From NCBI GenBank assembly GCA_028564675.1, contig JAOVVO010000115.1, forward strand, positions 1-64,000: a stretch of DNA of 64,000 bases. Reading direction: 5' to 3'. The DNA comes from Onchocerca lupi (lineage: Eukaryota > Nematoda > Chromadorea > Rhabditida > Onchocercidae). Positions 1-11,207 of the stretch are shown one piece after another. Every line of letters begins with the position of its first letter. Position 1 is the stretch's first letter. Both the position numbers and the translations under genes were made by a program. Below the pieces are notes generated by a model that was not told where the DNA came from, did not search any database, and was given only the letters and a program-made list of their open reading frames with translations.

Positions 1-2580
1 TTTTTACGCTTGCGTTTGTTTATTGCAATTAGAAAGACTACTACTGCTACATCTTCCAATATTCCAGTGTCCTGAAACATTAAGCAAGGAAAGATTTTTT
101 TCAAAAATTGAAACTCGGTTCATCTCATTTGATACGAAATTAAACTGGATTCTTCAGGACTTTCTAGTATTTTTTGATTTTCAATAAAAGCCTCATACTT
201 TTTGGATGTGTTAAATCGATTGTGAAACTATTTATATTTGATTTCGTTAAAACTCATAGAATATTTAATAAGATTTGTGGATTTTGTAATGATCATAGAA
301 ATCGGAAGAATGAACTGAAATTCTATTTGTATTGATAAATTGATTTGTTTTATTTTGGATGATTTTTTGTGAAAAATTTGTTTGATCGTGAAAAACAATT
401 GCATTAAGATTGAATCCTTTTCAACATTTAATTTCTAAAATATTTCTCTATTTATACATGTTGCATTTATTGTTATTATAAGACATGCATGGATAATATC
501 GAGTTGAATGTATTAGATGAATAAAGCTCATTTAATAAAATCGATCTGAAATGATTCTCAGAGCTTGATTATGGCTAAATTTTTTCTTGCAAAGTAATTT
601 ATTGGTCTTATTTCATTTCATATATTGGTATATCTGAAGTTTAGTCAAAAATTTCAATTTTTGTGGCAAACAGATGCTCTTGAATATTTTCAAGAACATA
701 AAAGATAATAATTCTTGTGTTGAAAAAAAGAAAGAGAGCTTAAAGTTTCTGAAACTCCATACTTAATTTGAACTAAGATTTTAAATGCTTGAAATACAAA
801 CACTACATGATGAACTAAATTCCAAATTAGCAAATAAAATCATTAAAGAAATATTAAACGCAGTAACATGTGATGTAATATATGATGAAAATACAAGTAA
901 AAATTTTAAAAAAAATTCATTTTGAGATTGTGTCCTTACAATAAAGTATCGCACAAAAACTATACAGGGATTTTTTCCAGTTCCTTCTTACAATTATCCG
1001 AATTGTATTTCAGTTACAGACAAGATATTTAGAGAAACAATGGCTGGAACAAACAGAAGTTCAAACAACAAGAATCAATAATGTACGATTATCGCAAAAT
1101 TTAACATTTTCATTTTATGTTTTGTCCGGTAATAGTGTTTATGTGTTAAACTTGATGTTCCTCGATACTTCGAGAGCCAAGTAAAATCTGCAATTTCTTC
1201 GATGTAAATAGCTTAATGCAATTAATTGGGTTGATAAGGATAGCTTGCGAATAACACGAATTATTCATTGCGTATGCTGAAGATGAAATGGAAAAATTTT
1301 GGAATTTGTTTCTTAAAATTTTTATGCAGATAAAAAATGAATGTTGAAGACATCACAATTTCCAATAAAGTCGAACAAAATATTAAAATTTTGATCCTAT
1401 TTGATACTATTTCAATTACTTATTATTCTTATGGGAAACATAACTTCAAACTTTTGAACTATTCATTTGTTAAGAAAACAATTTTTTGCAAAAAATTAAA
1501 CTGAAAAGTTTGGCATAAGATCTGATTTTTCCGATGTTTTTCCTTGAAAATTTAAAATTTTTACATTAAAACTAAATTCTAAAAGACAACTAGAAAACTG
1601 AAGCATTCAGAATGTCCATGCTACCATTGCCATAATTTTAACGAATATTATCGCAAATTCATATGAAATGAACAGAAAGGATGCGTCGCTGAAATCGCAA
1701 AGATAAAAGAATAGAATCTGTGGTTCCTTTGTTTTAAATTTTAACACTGCATATTTGCTGTGTGACAAACAAAAGCGCACCCTCATACGCTATCAAAAGC
1801 ACATATTCCTGCAACAACAAAGGAGTTTTCTTGTAACCCGAAAATGGTATCAGGATCTTCCATCCACGAAGAAGAGTGTCCTGAGCACAGGATCATTTAA
1901 AGAATGGGCTTAATTGGCCGTTCGATGGTCCAACTTGGGTATTTGGTTTTCTATTTATTTACGTTATGATATCACTTTTTCTTCGTATTATGTTATCCTC
2001 ATGAAAATTGTCCTTTTGATATCATCGAAATTGTATTATTGATATAATTGTTGCGTTCGTTAATGTATTAACAAGTTTATCATAATAAAGATTTAATTAT
2101 CCAACTTTGAGATCCATTTTCCAAGTGAGTGAAACAGGAAAATTGAAGAAACCTGTGAGAACTGAAAAGCAAAATGCACCTCTCAATTTTGTCAAGATCA
2201 GAAAGAAAAATCGACAGAATGACTTTTATTTTTTTGTTTCGCATCGAAATGATCTAGCTGAATATGAGCAGTCTCAGAAGAATCAAAAAGATCGCATAAA
2301 AATTTTTATGCAAAATTATAGAAGTTTAGTATACTGTAAAACTGACTGGTAAAATTACAAACCATTCAGCTAAGTGATGTCGCTAGTAACATTCTTACGC
2401 AATTTTACAGAAAATTCAAAATCAATTTTGGAGTAAACTTTTAATTTCTCAAATATTAATGCAAATCCAAAAAAAAAAAAAAAAAAGAAAAGAAAAAACT
2501 ATTTTAATCAGTTGCTCTTGCTATTTTGAAATTTAAATTTGCAAAATTTGCAAATACTTTTGTTGCAGGGCATTGAAATT
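1..2580. other. A+T-rich intergenic DNA, no supported gene
   Basis: Mostly low-complexity A+T-rich sequence with short frames only. The one segment that stands out is about 1710-1913, less A+T-rich than its surroundings and open on the plus strand to a TAA at 1911; I could not assign it to a family (see findings). A poly-A run lies near 2468-2484. The 81-codon frame at 2107-2352 begins at TTG and has no splice or family support. Confidence 0.5.
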
Positions 2581-2645
2581 CCTTGTCAGTTAAAACACCT
2601 TTTTATCATATTGAACATTATAAGGTAAGTTTGCTGAGTGATATT

Positions 2646-2990
2646 ATGATGGCTCGTTCTTGTTTTATTATCATATTATTCTTAATATTATCTTCAAACT
2701 CTCATAACAATAATAGAACAAGTGAGTTTGACATAAAAGACGAGTATTATATGACCAAAAAATAAATGAAAGTTATATTTATTATTGCATTCTTGCTTTA
2801 CAGTATTGTTAGCAATTTGCTGATTGCAATAACATTTTGTGATCGGGAAAATATTTACAGTTATTTATACATTCATTCTCATCTCATCACAACTAATTAT
2901 TTCTAACTTTTTATTTTCTTTCTCCAGATATAATCATTGTTTTGCCTAAAATATTGCATGCTAAAAGCATCTCTGAAAGTTAGTTATTCA
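2646..2990 (+). pseudogene. Decayed first exon of a 7TM receptor gene
   Basis: This is a degenerate sister of the receptor gene at 46035-48034. It starts at tandem ATGs (2646/2649) and keeps the hydrophobic leader, an EY.M.KK segment, and the first transmembrane segment with the LLYSIVSN..LIAI core. It is broken by an in-frame TAA immediately after the KK, near 2763. A frameshift within the second transmembrane segment follows, after which the IVL-like continuation of the sister is readable in another frame up to about 2990. No homologue of the sister's exons 2-4 is visible downstream. It sits directly left of insulin gene 1, so the usual protease and transferase segments between receptor and insulin are missing here. 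I infer a deletion at the edge of the duplicated units. Confidence 0.75.
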
Positions 2991-3438
2991 ATGAAATTGC
3001 ATAAATACATCTAATTTTTAGTCTCGCTTATTTGCTACTATTGAAACTAATTCTTTTATTGGAAGAGAAAGAAGTGAAGTTCCTACCACATTAATTTTCT
3101 CTTACATTAATTATATCATTAATTATATCAAAGAGGTACTTTCCATAATTACAATAAAGACTTTTAGAATCATCAAGATCAACTAAATTTTAAAAAAAAT
3201 CAGAAATATGATGCAAAATTCTATATGAAGTGAAATTCTGTAAAAATGTCTCCGTTAAACGAAAGTACCTTTTTTTTTTTTTTTTTTTGACAATTTTCAT
3301 ATAATTCAATGGATTAGATTCTTTCATTAGGATATTTAAAATTTTTCAACTTAATTAAAGGAAATAACAAATATGTCATTATGTTTGTTATCTTCTTTTC
3401 CTTTTTTTTTTTTTTTTTTGCTTTTGCTTTTGATTTTA
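2991..3438. other. Spacer between receptor remnant and insulin gene 1
   Basis: Poly-T runs at about 3270-3288 and 3402-3419. Similarity to the sequence left of the other two insulin A-chain exons (for example the gcttttgctttt..gattttatc stretch) begins only around 3390. That places the left break of the first tandem unit close to this point. No gene seen. Confidence 0.5.
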
Positions 3439-5098
3439 TCATTGACAACAAAATATTCGCATATCATCGATTGAACATCCATGAGTGCAACATTTATCAA
3501 CCAACGTACTTATAAATCCTTTCAAGGCTCCAGGAATTGCTAGTGCTGCAAAAATTATAACTTATTTGCGACATTTAAAAAGAAATTTTTTTTGATAATA
3601 TTCTAAATTTTTTTTTGTAATCTACCAAAATTCACATATTTCATTCTTTTGTTTTCACTATATGTATTTGTCTTCTAATTAAATATATTCGTCATTAAAT
3701 TAAATGAGGGCTTAAAATGAAAAGTAAAAACATTGGCTAACATTTCAAATCCAATTTTCGTTTATTTATTTACCTAATTATTGAAAAAATTTCACACAAT
3801 CAAATGCATCTATACATATAATAAAAGAAAAGATGGTGTAAATTTTAGAAAGATAATGCAGATTTTTTTTTCTTTGAAATTTATATGAAACTTCTAAATA
3901 TTTTTAAATTTAAAAATTTTTGCAAGCAAACTCTATGAGAAACCTAATACGAATAGGCCTATTAGGTTTTTTTCCCAGCAACTTTAGAATATGTCATTAT
4001 TAATTAATTATTTGTGGATTCAATTTTTGGCCTTCTTATTAACAAATAATTAAATTAAGAAATTTTCAAAAATTGAATTTAATTAATCAAGTTCCTTTTA
4101 TAAGCTTATATCATTTACTGAAGCAGGAAGAAGCAATGAAGGATTAGATAAAAGTTATGATCATATTTCGTACCGAAAGATACTATTTGATCATTTTCAT
4201 ACCTTATTTTCACTTCACATGTAAATCAGAGCTCTTATTTAAGTTTTATCAAAGATGTCATTGTTGTCATTAAGAAATTATCATTCTTATCACTAATAAT
4301 CATCAAAAATGTACCTGAGATTTATAATGAGAATTAATTCATTTGTTTTTGTTCATTCTACTTTCTTTGAATACAGTTGATTAATCAATGATTAATCATA
4401 TTTTTTTTTAATAAGAATGGAATTATTTTCAGTGAAAAAAAAAAACCAAAATATATGAAAAGAAGTAAAATGACCGAAAACAAGATTGCATCATTTATCA
4501 TTTTAAAGGTTTCACTTGAAATTGAATCTAATGAGAAATGACAATTTCTCATCAGATCATTTAATTTCTTATTCGAAATTTTTCACGTAAAAATTTAATT
4601 GGACGTGAAATGACAATTATTGAAAGATCATTTAACAAATATTAAATATGCTGTATGAAGAAAATGATGAAATGAAATGAAAAAATTCAACTTACATCGT
4701 TTATGTTCAACACGTTTACTACCAATTGGTTGCACACAACCGTTACACAATTCGATGACTGCTGCAATTAATCTGGAACCACAAATTCGATTTGCCCTTC
4801 GTTTTGTTGGCCTTTTAATCACTTCATTCATTACATTTCGATCATCTAATGATAATGATACACGACTGATACCGAATGATTCATTATCAGCAATCACTTC
4901 TTGTATCTGCACTCCCGAAATATTACCACTTCTGTGATCAGCTGATTGATCGGGCACGTAAGTGTTCCTCATTTTATGATGTTTATTGATTAAATTTCCA
5001 AAAACCATGTAATTGCCTATTTTAGCATTTATTACTTTAGCATTCAGGCTAATAATAAGAAATAGGGCCATAATAATGCTTGTTTTGAACCACATCAT
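3439..5098 (-). CDS. Insulin-like peptide 1 (two exons: 5098-4696 and 3545-3439)
   Basis: Predicted secreted insulin-family hormone of 169 residues. Exon 1 (5098 to 4696) encodes a signal peptide (residues 1 to about 25), a pro-region, a basic KRR site at 99-101 and the B chain with C106-x11-C118-x2-C121. The exon ends in a GTAAGT donor, phase 1. Exon 2 (3545 to 3439) follows a TTTTTGCAG acceptor in matching phase and encodes the A chain: C153-C154-x3-C158-x8-C167-C168, then one Gln and TGA. Eight cysteines with an extra pair match the four-disulfide (beta-class) nematode insulins such as C. elegans INS-6. Dibasic sites K128-R129 and K133-R134 could release a short C peptide. The intron is 1150 bp. 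I chose the tandem ATG at 5098 because it opens directly on the signal peptide; an upstream in-frame ATG at 5137 adds 13 polar residues and would bury it. Family call firm; physiological role unknown. Confidence 0.92.
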
Positions 5099-5139
5099 GT
5101 TTGTTTTTTTCGAAAGTCTTAATGAATTCAAAAACAAGG

Positions 5140-5600
5140 AAAACTTCTTTGATAATAATAGTTCGTATTTCGAAGTAACAAATTGTATCCGTAAATAATT
5201 TTATCTGATTCTTGTCTTATTGTTGTTTTATTATTGGTGGTGGGCTTTCTTGACAGAAAAATTCCGCTTTCGGGAAAGATATGAAAGGTAATTCCGAACT
5301 TGGAATTAGCAATTGTCCACAGGTATAATTTGTTGGTTTCTGACGATAAAGAAACTTGTGATTGTTAAGTGATGGATCGGTAGGAAATTTCTGGGATAAT
5401 GTTCTATCTAGAGAGATATTTGAATATTCAAAATGGACAATTTTTTAGAAGTACTTTGCTAAACGAATACCGAACGACAGATTACAATAAATCACGAAAA
5501 CTGAGCTTTCGAAGAATTAGCCAAACCTCTTCGTTCGTACAATCTTAGAATCCCTTCTTCTTAGAAGCAAGATTGCGAAGGATAAGTTTTCCAATTTCAC
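5140..5600 (-). promoter_or_regulatory. Conserved upstream block of insulin gene 1
   Basis: About 350 bp upstream of the gene (5210-5560) is closely repeated upstream of insulin gene 2 (27060-27430) and gene 3 (43780-44110), although it is not obviously coding in any frame. Because the three genes share it at the same distance, it is the best candidate for their promoter or a noncoding 5' exon. I saw no clear trans-splice acceptor next to the ATG. Regulatory role is inference. Confidence 0.35.
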
Positions 5601-6777
5601 ACCGTTGCAAACACTGCTGGAGTAAAGAGGTTATTACTCTATCAGCACTAAGATGCAATCTAAAAGGGTAAAAATTTTTAAAAAATTTGAAAAAATGAGA
5701 AAAGATTTCACATTCACAAATTAATCTAAATAGGAAGAGAGCTTTTTGATATGATTGTTAAATAATGGTGATGATGATGACGTGATATGAATGAACTTTC
5801 ATTCTTGACAAGAATTTGAACATGAAAAAGTTAAAAGTGATGTAATTTGATGAACAAATTCATCTATTTTCATCGAATTTGTTAATCTCTTTCAATGTTA
5901 TTTAACACTTTTCAAATCTACAATAGATAATGAGATACGTAAAAGTCTAAAATTAAAAAAAAAAAAAAAAAGAAAGCTACTAGTTGGTAAAATATTCGAT
6001 TTTGTCTAATCATAAAGTTTAGCCTTTTTTATTTAAAAAATTATTCCAAAGAATTTACTTATGCGGAAATGTGTATTAAGTGAAAAAAAGTAAAATTTTA
6101 TGTTCGAAAAAATATGATATCTTAAGCAGCTTTCCAATTTCAAGCCCATATTGTCTATTTTAGTTTCGCATAAACTCATTTTTTTCACGCAAAAAAATGT
6201 TTTTCAAAATGTTGCGATTAGTTACAATGAACTTATTTATTTTAGTGAAGACAAACTAATAGTAAATAGATTAAAAGTACAATGCGCTAGGCTTATTTAT
6301 ATTTGCAACTGTGTCTTCTTAATGTGCTTTGAGATCCATCAATTTTGATAATCCTAATCAGTCTTTTTTTTTTCTTCTATTTCTTATTTAATTTTAATCA
6401 ACAAATAATCAAGAGTGAAAGGATCAATTTATCTGACAAAAATTATGATATCTTCATTTTCGCATGTGATAAATTGATTATATATAGGCTTAAGAAAAAT
6501 AATCATATTTGCATAATTATTAATCTTTCGTTTCTAAAAAAACGCAAATATAATATTACAGAAAACTTTAGATTATATTAATTCGATATTATCATAAAGT
6601 TAATTAATAGAACTGAGATTGATTAGGAATTCGAAATTTCGGTTGTACTTTGGGACAAAGACTTAAATTTCAAGGACTTCCAACAGTTTTTTTTTTATCA
6701 GAAGCACGATAATCACTAGCATAGATGTAACAAATTTTATAAAAGAAACATTATTATCCAATCAATGATAATAATTA

Positions 6778-6819
<42 letters not shown>

Positions 6820-9800
6820 TGATAGTAATGGCATTAGTGTTAGTACTGGTAATGATAACAATAGTGATAATGAAAGTAATGACAATGATACAATGAGCAT
6901 CATTTGGTTTATGTTATGAGCTATTTGGCTTTCAACAAAATGATTTGTGGAGTTTTAACAGCTTTTCAGATTATAAATGATGATATTATCTTGATTAGAG
7001 AGCTTTTCAAGTTGTAAATGACTCAAATGACGTCAGCTTGGATAGAGCAGATTTTCAGATTATGATTGGTTCGATGACATTATCTCAGATAGCAGTACTG
7101 AACTATATTTTGAATTCAATTGGAAAATAAATCAGATCAAGACCTGAAATAAAATAGGCTGAAACTATTTTGCAATTTAAAGATTACAATTTCATATATG
7201 CATATATTCCTTTCTGGCTTGTTTAAGATTAAAATAGTGGCAGATCAAAGTTAAGAAGGAATACTATCATTATTGAAAACTTTTTCGAATATTTAGGAAA
7301 GAATAGTTTCATTCTTGATCTAATTCAAAAGATTCTCAGTTCTAGATATAAATGAGGAAAGAAGAAAATTGAATTTGATAGGAGAATGAAAATTGAAAAT
7401 GTATTTGTCATTTTTTTTTAAACTTTACGAATTTTTATATCAACAGGAAAAAAAAAACGAAATTTGAAATGCCACAGCATGATGTTTGATAAATTGTTTA
7501 CGAAAAATTTTCGAAATTTCAATTAATAGCTGTATTAATGATACATTTGGTTACGCCACTTTCTTTTTAGGTCAAACGCGTGGATGATATTCAAAATTTT
7601 TAAATGAAAAACACAAACTAATTGTGTTAGTTTGAAAGAATTAATTACAAAATATCAAATTGCTATCATTCTAGTTGGTTATGATGATTCGTACATTCAT
7701 GTCATTAGGATTGTTGAATTCTGTAGCATGACGAATTCTTCAGTCATGACGTGATAAATTTCAGTAAGCAAAACTTTCAGAATGATTACGGATATTTTCG
7801 ACTTTTGAAATTTTAATTCTCTTAATTTTGAATTGTAGAAAAACGAAAAAATAGCACTATCTATGTCAACTTGCAACGTCGAAATCATAAAAAACCTAAA
7901 TGTCAAAAATATTGTCTTCAAAAATGTTGTATTTCTATGGAAGACAAAAGAGAAGCAATAGGAAAAGAAATTAAATATTAAATTAATTAATTAACATAAT
8001 TTTAAATTTATAAAACGAAGAATGTTTCATAATGAATTGATTAAAGAGCTGAAATTTTTAATGAACAACTAAAATACTAGAAAAATTATATTTAACTTTA
8101 TTGGTTTTTCCTTTGTTTGATATAACATTAGGAATCCATGTTACTATCTGTATTTTTTATCATCATTATGCTGACAATTTGCAAAGATTTTGCTATTTAT
8201 CAAAAAATGAGATATAAAATCTTGAAATATTTAAGACCAACCTATTTTCGACTTCTCCCTTCTTACGCCATCCACATGGAATCTAATCCAGAAATTACTT
8301 CCATTTATTTTGGGTAAGCATTCGGTAATTTACAATTTTTAATAGAATGAATAAAGAATTTTACCTTCTTTAAAAAAAACTTTCGCTAACTGAATATTTT
8401 CATGAAATTCTTCAATTAATTATATTTTTTTAGTTTTTATTCATTATTGAAATAAATTTCAAGTGATCTTTATTTGTTTTCTACAAGACATTATTGACAA
8501 AATATTTTTGATTATTCAAGAAGTCTTTTTTAATTCGTTTATTTTAATACTTTCGTTTGCTTTGTATTAGATGATAAATTGTAATTAAAGAAAGTAATCC
8601 TAGCTTTATCCTTTTTTTTTTTTTTTTTAATTCGATTATTTATTGTTATTTATATCAGTAGCAATTGATGTTAAATTTACGATAGATTTTTTTCTTTTAA
8701 CACTTTCTTGAAGAAAATTATTGTTTGCAAGAATTCTAATATAAAAATTAGAAAAAAAATGAAAAAAAAAAAAAAAGAAGATGAAAAATAAATAGAAAGG
8801 AATGATGCGAGTAAATAGGTTAAACATTTTTAATACTTTAATTCTTTAAAAAACAATTAGATTCATTCAAATTCTCACACAAAATAAATTAAGAATTTCA
8901 TATTTTGATCATGAAAAAATTTTATATTCAAAAATTACATATGTGGAGAAAGAAATAGAGATGAAGAAAGAAAGAAAGTAAGTAAAATATAAATAATTAT
9001 TATTTACTGATAATAACGAAGTTAACGGGTAGAATTGATAATTAAATTTCTTTTCACTTTTTGTTTTCAAAAGATGGAAAAATGAAACAAATACTGCAAC
9101 AGAAAAAAAGTAAAAAATTGAAAAGGTAAAAAGGAAGTAAGCAAAGCGAATATTTATTTGATAATGAAATTTTCATTTTGATGAATGGAAATTTTGAGAA
9201 GTTAATTTTGAAAAACTTTGATTGTTAAAATAAATGACCTGTTATACTCCGTTTATATGAAGAAGTGGCTCATAGCGTCAGCTGATAGGATGATAAGGTT
9301 GGTTTTTTATTATTTTTTTGCAAAATTACAAAATGCCGAATCAAAAGATTAGTTAATAATACACAAAATAATTCTTGATTTTTGATCATTAAACGAATTT
9401 TTGACTCTTAATCAATAATCTTTGATCAAGAATTAAATTAGAATTTAAATTACCTGTATTACTTTCAAATCTCTGGAATATAGAATATATGCAAATATTT
9501 TATTTCTATGTGAGGAATCATTTAAGAATGATTCACAATATCTTATTTTGAACAACAAATACATCGGAATGATTTAATTTAACCTAAAAGATGGATGAGT
9601 GGAAACAGCATGGCATGATGATAGATTGATAAATGATAACTACGACAAAACTACAAAGATTCCTAAAGTGATGTGTTAGGAGTGTTATAAAGAGAATTAA
9701 TACTTTTTCAAGTTATTTTTTGCTTATTTCTTTGATTATTCGAATGAATTACTTATTATCTTTCGACTTATATAAAGGAATCGCTCGCAGCATCAACTAA

Positions 9801-10270
9801 TAAATGATAAGGCAGGTTTTTCATTGATAACAAAGTTTTCGCTTTTCAAATTTCACTTATTTTCTTTTAAATTTCAATCAACTTTGAAAAAAATCAGTTT
9901 GAAAATTAAACTTTTGATTTCGCTTTTATGCTATGAGTGTAAAAATGAAGTCAAAAGTTTAACTTCCAAACTGACTTTTCATTGTCTTTAGAATATTTGA
10001 CTTTTTGTTAGAAGCATTTTAGCACAAAAAAATTTTTGCATAATACACGTTGCAGATTATTCAATGCTTGCTATTTGCTATTTTTGAATATTTAATTTGC
10101 TGTTACAAACTTAAATTTAAAATGAGAAACTTTGCTTCAAATAATCTTTGCTAATATTCATTTTCATATTAAATTATATGATTAGAAGTTTCTTTAATGA
10201 TGAAAAAGTGATGAAAAAATTTTTGTTGTATTTTTGAAATGTTCCAAAAATAAACTTGATTTAAAGATCT
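5601..10270. other. Intergenic part of unit 1, no supported gene
   Basis: A+T-rich sequence sharing blocks with units 2 and 3 (6600-6730 with 45280-45410; 8250-10260 with 52250-54190). It holds a (AAT)n microsatellite near 6780, several poly-A/T runs, and only short frames of low-complexity composition. I see no exon with splice signals. Confidence 0.5.
6779..6818. repeat. (AAT)n microsatellite
   Basis: About thirteen uninterrupted AAT/ATA triplets. The equivalent positions in units 2 and 3 hold only short ATA runs (near 27889 and 45449), so this expansion is recent to unit 1. Confidence 0.9.
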
Positions 10271-10274
10271 AGAA

Positions 10275-10798
10275 GTTTCAGCACCAAGAGTAAATGATAA
10301 ACAGATGATTGCAAGCAACCAAACATAATCTAGAGCTTCCTTCATTTGCCTTTTTATTTTTTATAATCATACTTTTAGAGTATTTCAAACTTTTAGAATA
10401 TTTCAACCTTATCTTATCTATAAACTGACGAAAGAACTCGCTATCTTCTACTTTTTTAATTGCTTTTCTACTTACACCGATAAGCTTTACGTTATGTATC
10501 CAATATTCCATCATCTGCAAGCTTCGTCGCAAAATTTCAGAGCGATTCGCCTATCCATCGTTAGTAATATTGCATCCGTGCTCTTTCTTAATTAAGATTT
10601 TTTCGATGATCTCAGGCAACATAGGTTCAATATATGTTGCATCAGAAAATTCAGGATCTGTCATTATAGTTGTAGAATTAGAGTTCACCAGAATGACTTT
10701 ATAATCTCCATTCCTTAATATCTTACAACTTTGAGTTTTTGAGTAATCGAATTCACAGGCCTCACCTATAACTATTGGACTTGTTCCTATTATTAATT
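10275..10798 (-). pseudogene. carB: Fragment of bacterial carbamoyl-phosphate synthase large subunit (Wolbachia-like)
   Basis: Read on the minus strand from about 10796, the frame matches the start of the N-terminal half of bacterial CarB, the ATP-grasp synthase of the arginine/pyrimidine pathways. Visible signatures are [13 protein letters not shown], then [24 protein letters not shown], then GVSRKAI.K.EDSEFF. An in-frame TAG at 10551-10553 breaks it. A frameshift near 10345 moves the EALDYV..LAII..SFTLG continuation to another frame. Two stops precede the first codon and host-like unit sequence resumes beyond 10275, so this is a fragment of roughly 170 codons. The VNSN-TIMTDP signature is the bacterial version; the nematode's own CAD protein has a different version (GLSIGQ, INPN). 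I infer nuclear transfer from a bacterial endosymbiont, most likely Wolbachia. The donor is inference; the family call is strong. Confidence 0.88.
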
Positions 10799-11164
10799 AC
10801 TAATTTAGATTCCAAATCCGTACATTTTGGCATAATCAGAACATAATCGTTACTTAATTATAATGCTACCAATCTTTTCTATAAATGTGAATTTTTGATT
10901 AAATTTATGAGCTATATAATTGGGTGAAAATGACAGATAATTTAAAATTAGTATAGTTCCGATAGGAACGACGTTCACATGACTCATTCAATAAATTTGC
11001 TCGATGGCAATATTTCTCCCGATATATCACAATCCTCAGAAAGCTAATTCTACAAATTTATCTATTAGTTTATCAGGCATAATAATTTTTCATATCTTTT
11101 TCAAGCTTAAAAATAAATAACTTTAAGGTTAGGAAATTTTAATAAATTTCAGAGAAGGAGAGAA

Positions 11165-11165
<1 letters not shown>
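10799..11165. other. Possible remainder of the bacterial insert
   Basis: Less low-complexity than its surroundings and without a counterpart in unit 3, where host sequence matching 10260 joins sequence matching about 12555. The segment 10275-12555 is therefore an insertion here or a deletion there. Short broken frames occur on the minus strand (one reads MPDKLIDKFVELAF near 11080) but I could not assign them. A poly-T run closes it. Confidence 0.35.

Positions 11166-11167
<2 letters not shown>

Positions 11168-11204
<37 letters not shown>
11168..11204. repeat. Poly-T tract
   Basis: 37 consecutive T, among the longest homopolymers in the window (a similar poly-A lies near 44612-44640). Its exact length is likely to be unreliable in an assembly. 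Confidence 0.85.

Positions 11205-11207
<3 letters not shown>

Noticed and set aside
1710..1760. RICGS-like start followed by two cysteines, resembling an insulin B chain
   Set aside because: Cysteine spacing is x13, not x11, there is no signal peptide ahead, and no A-chain exon follows.
4677..4937. Plus-strand frame opposite insulin gene 1 (and 43334-43516 opposite gene 3)
   Set aside because: Antisense shadow of the B-chain exon; no family match and not conserved opposite gene 2.
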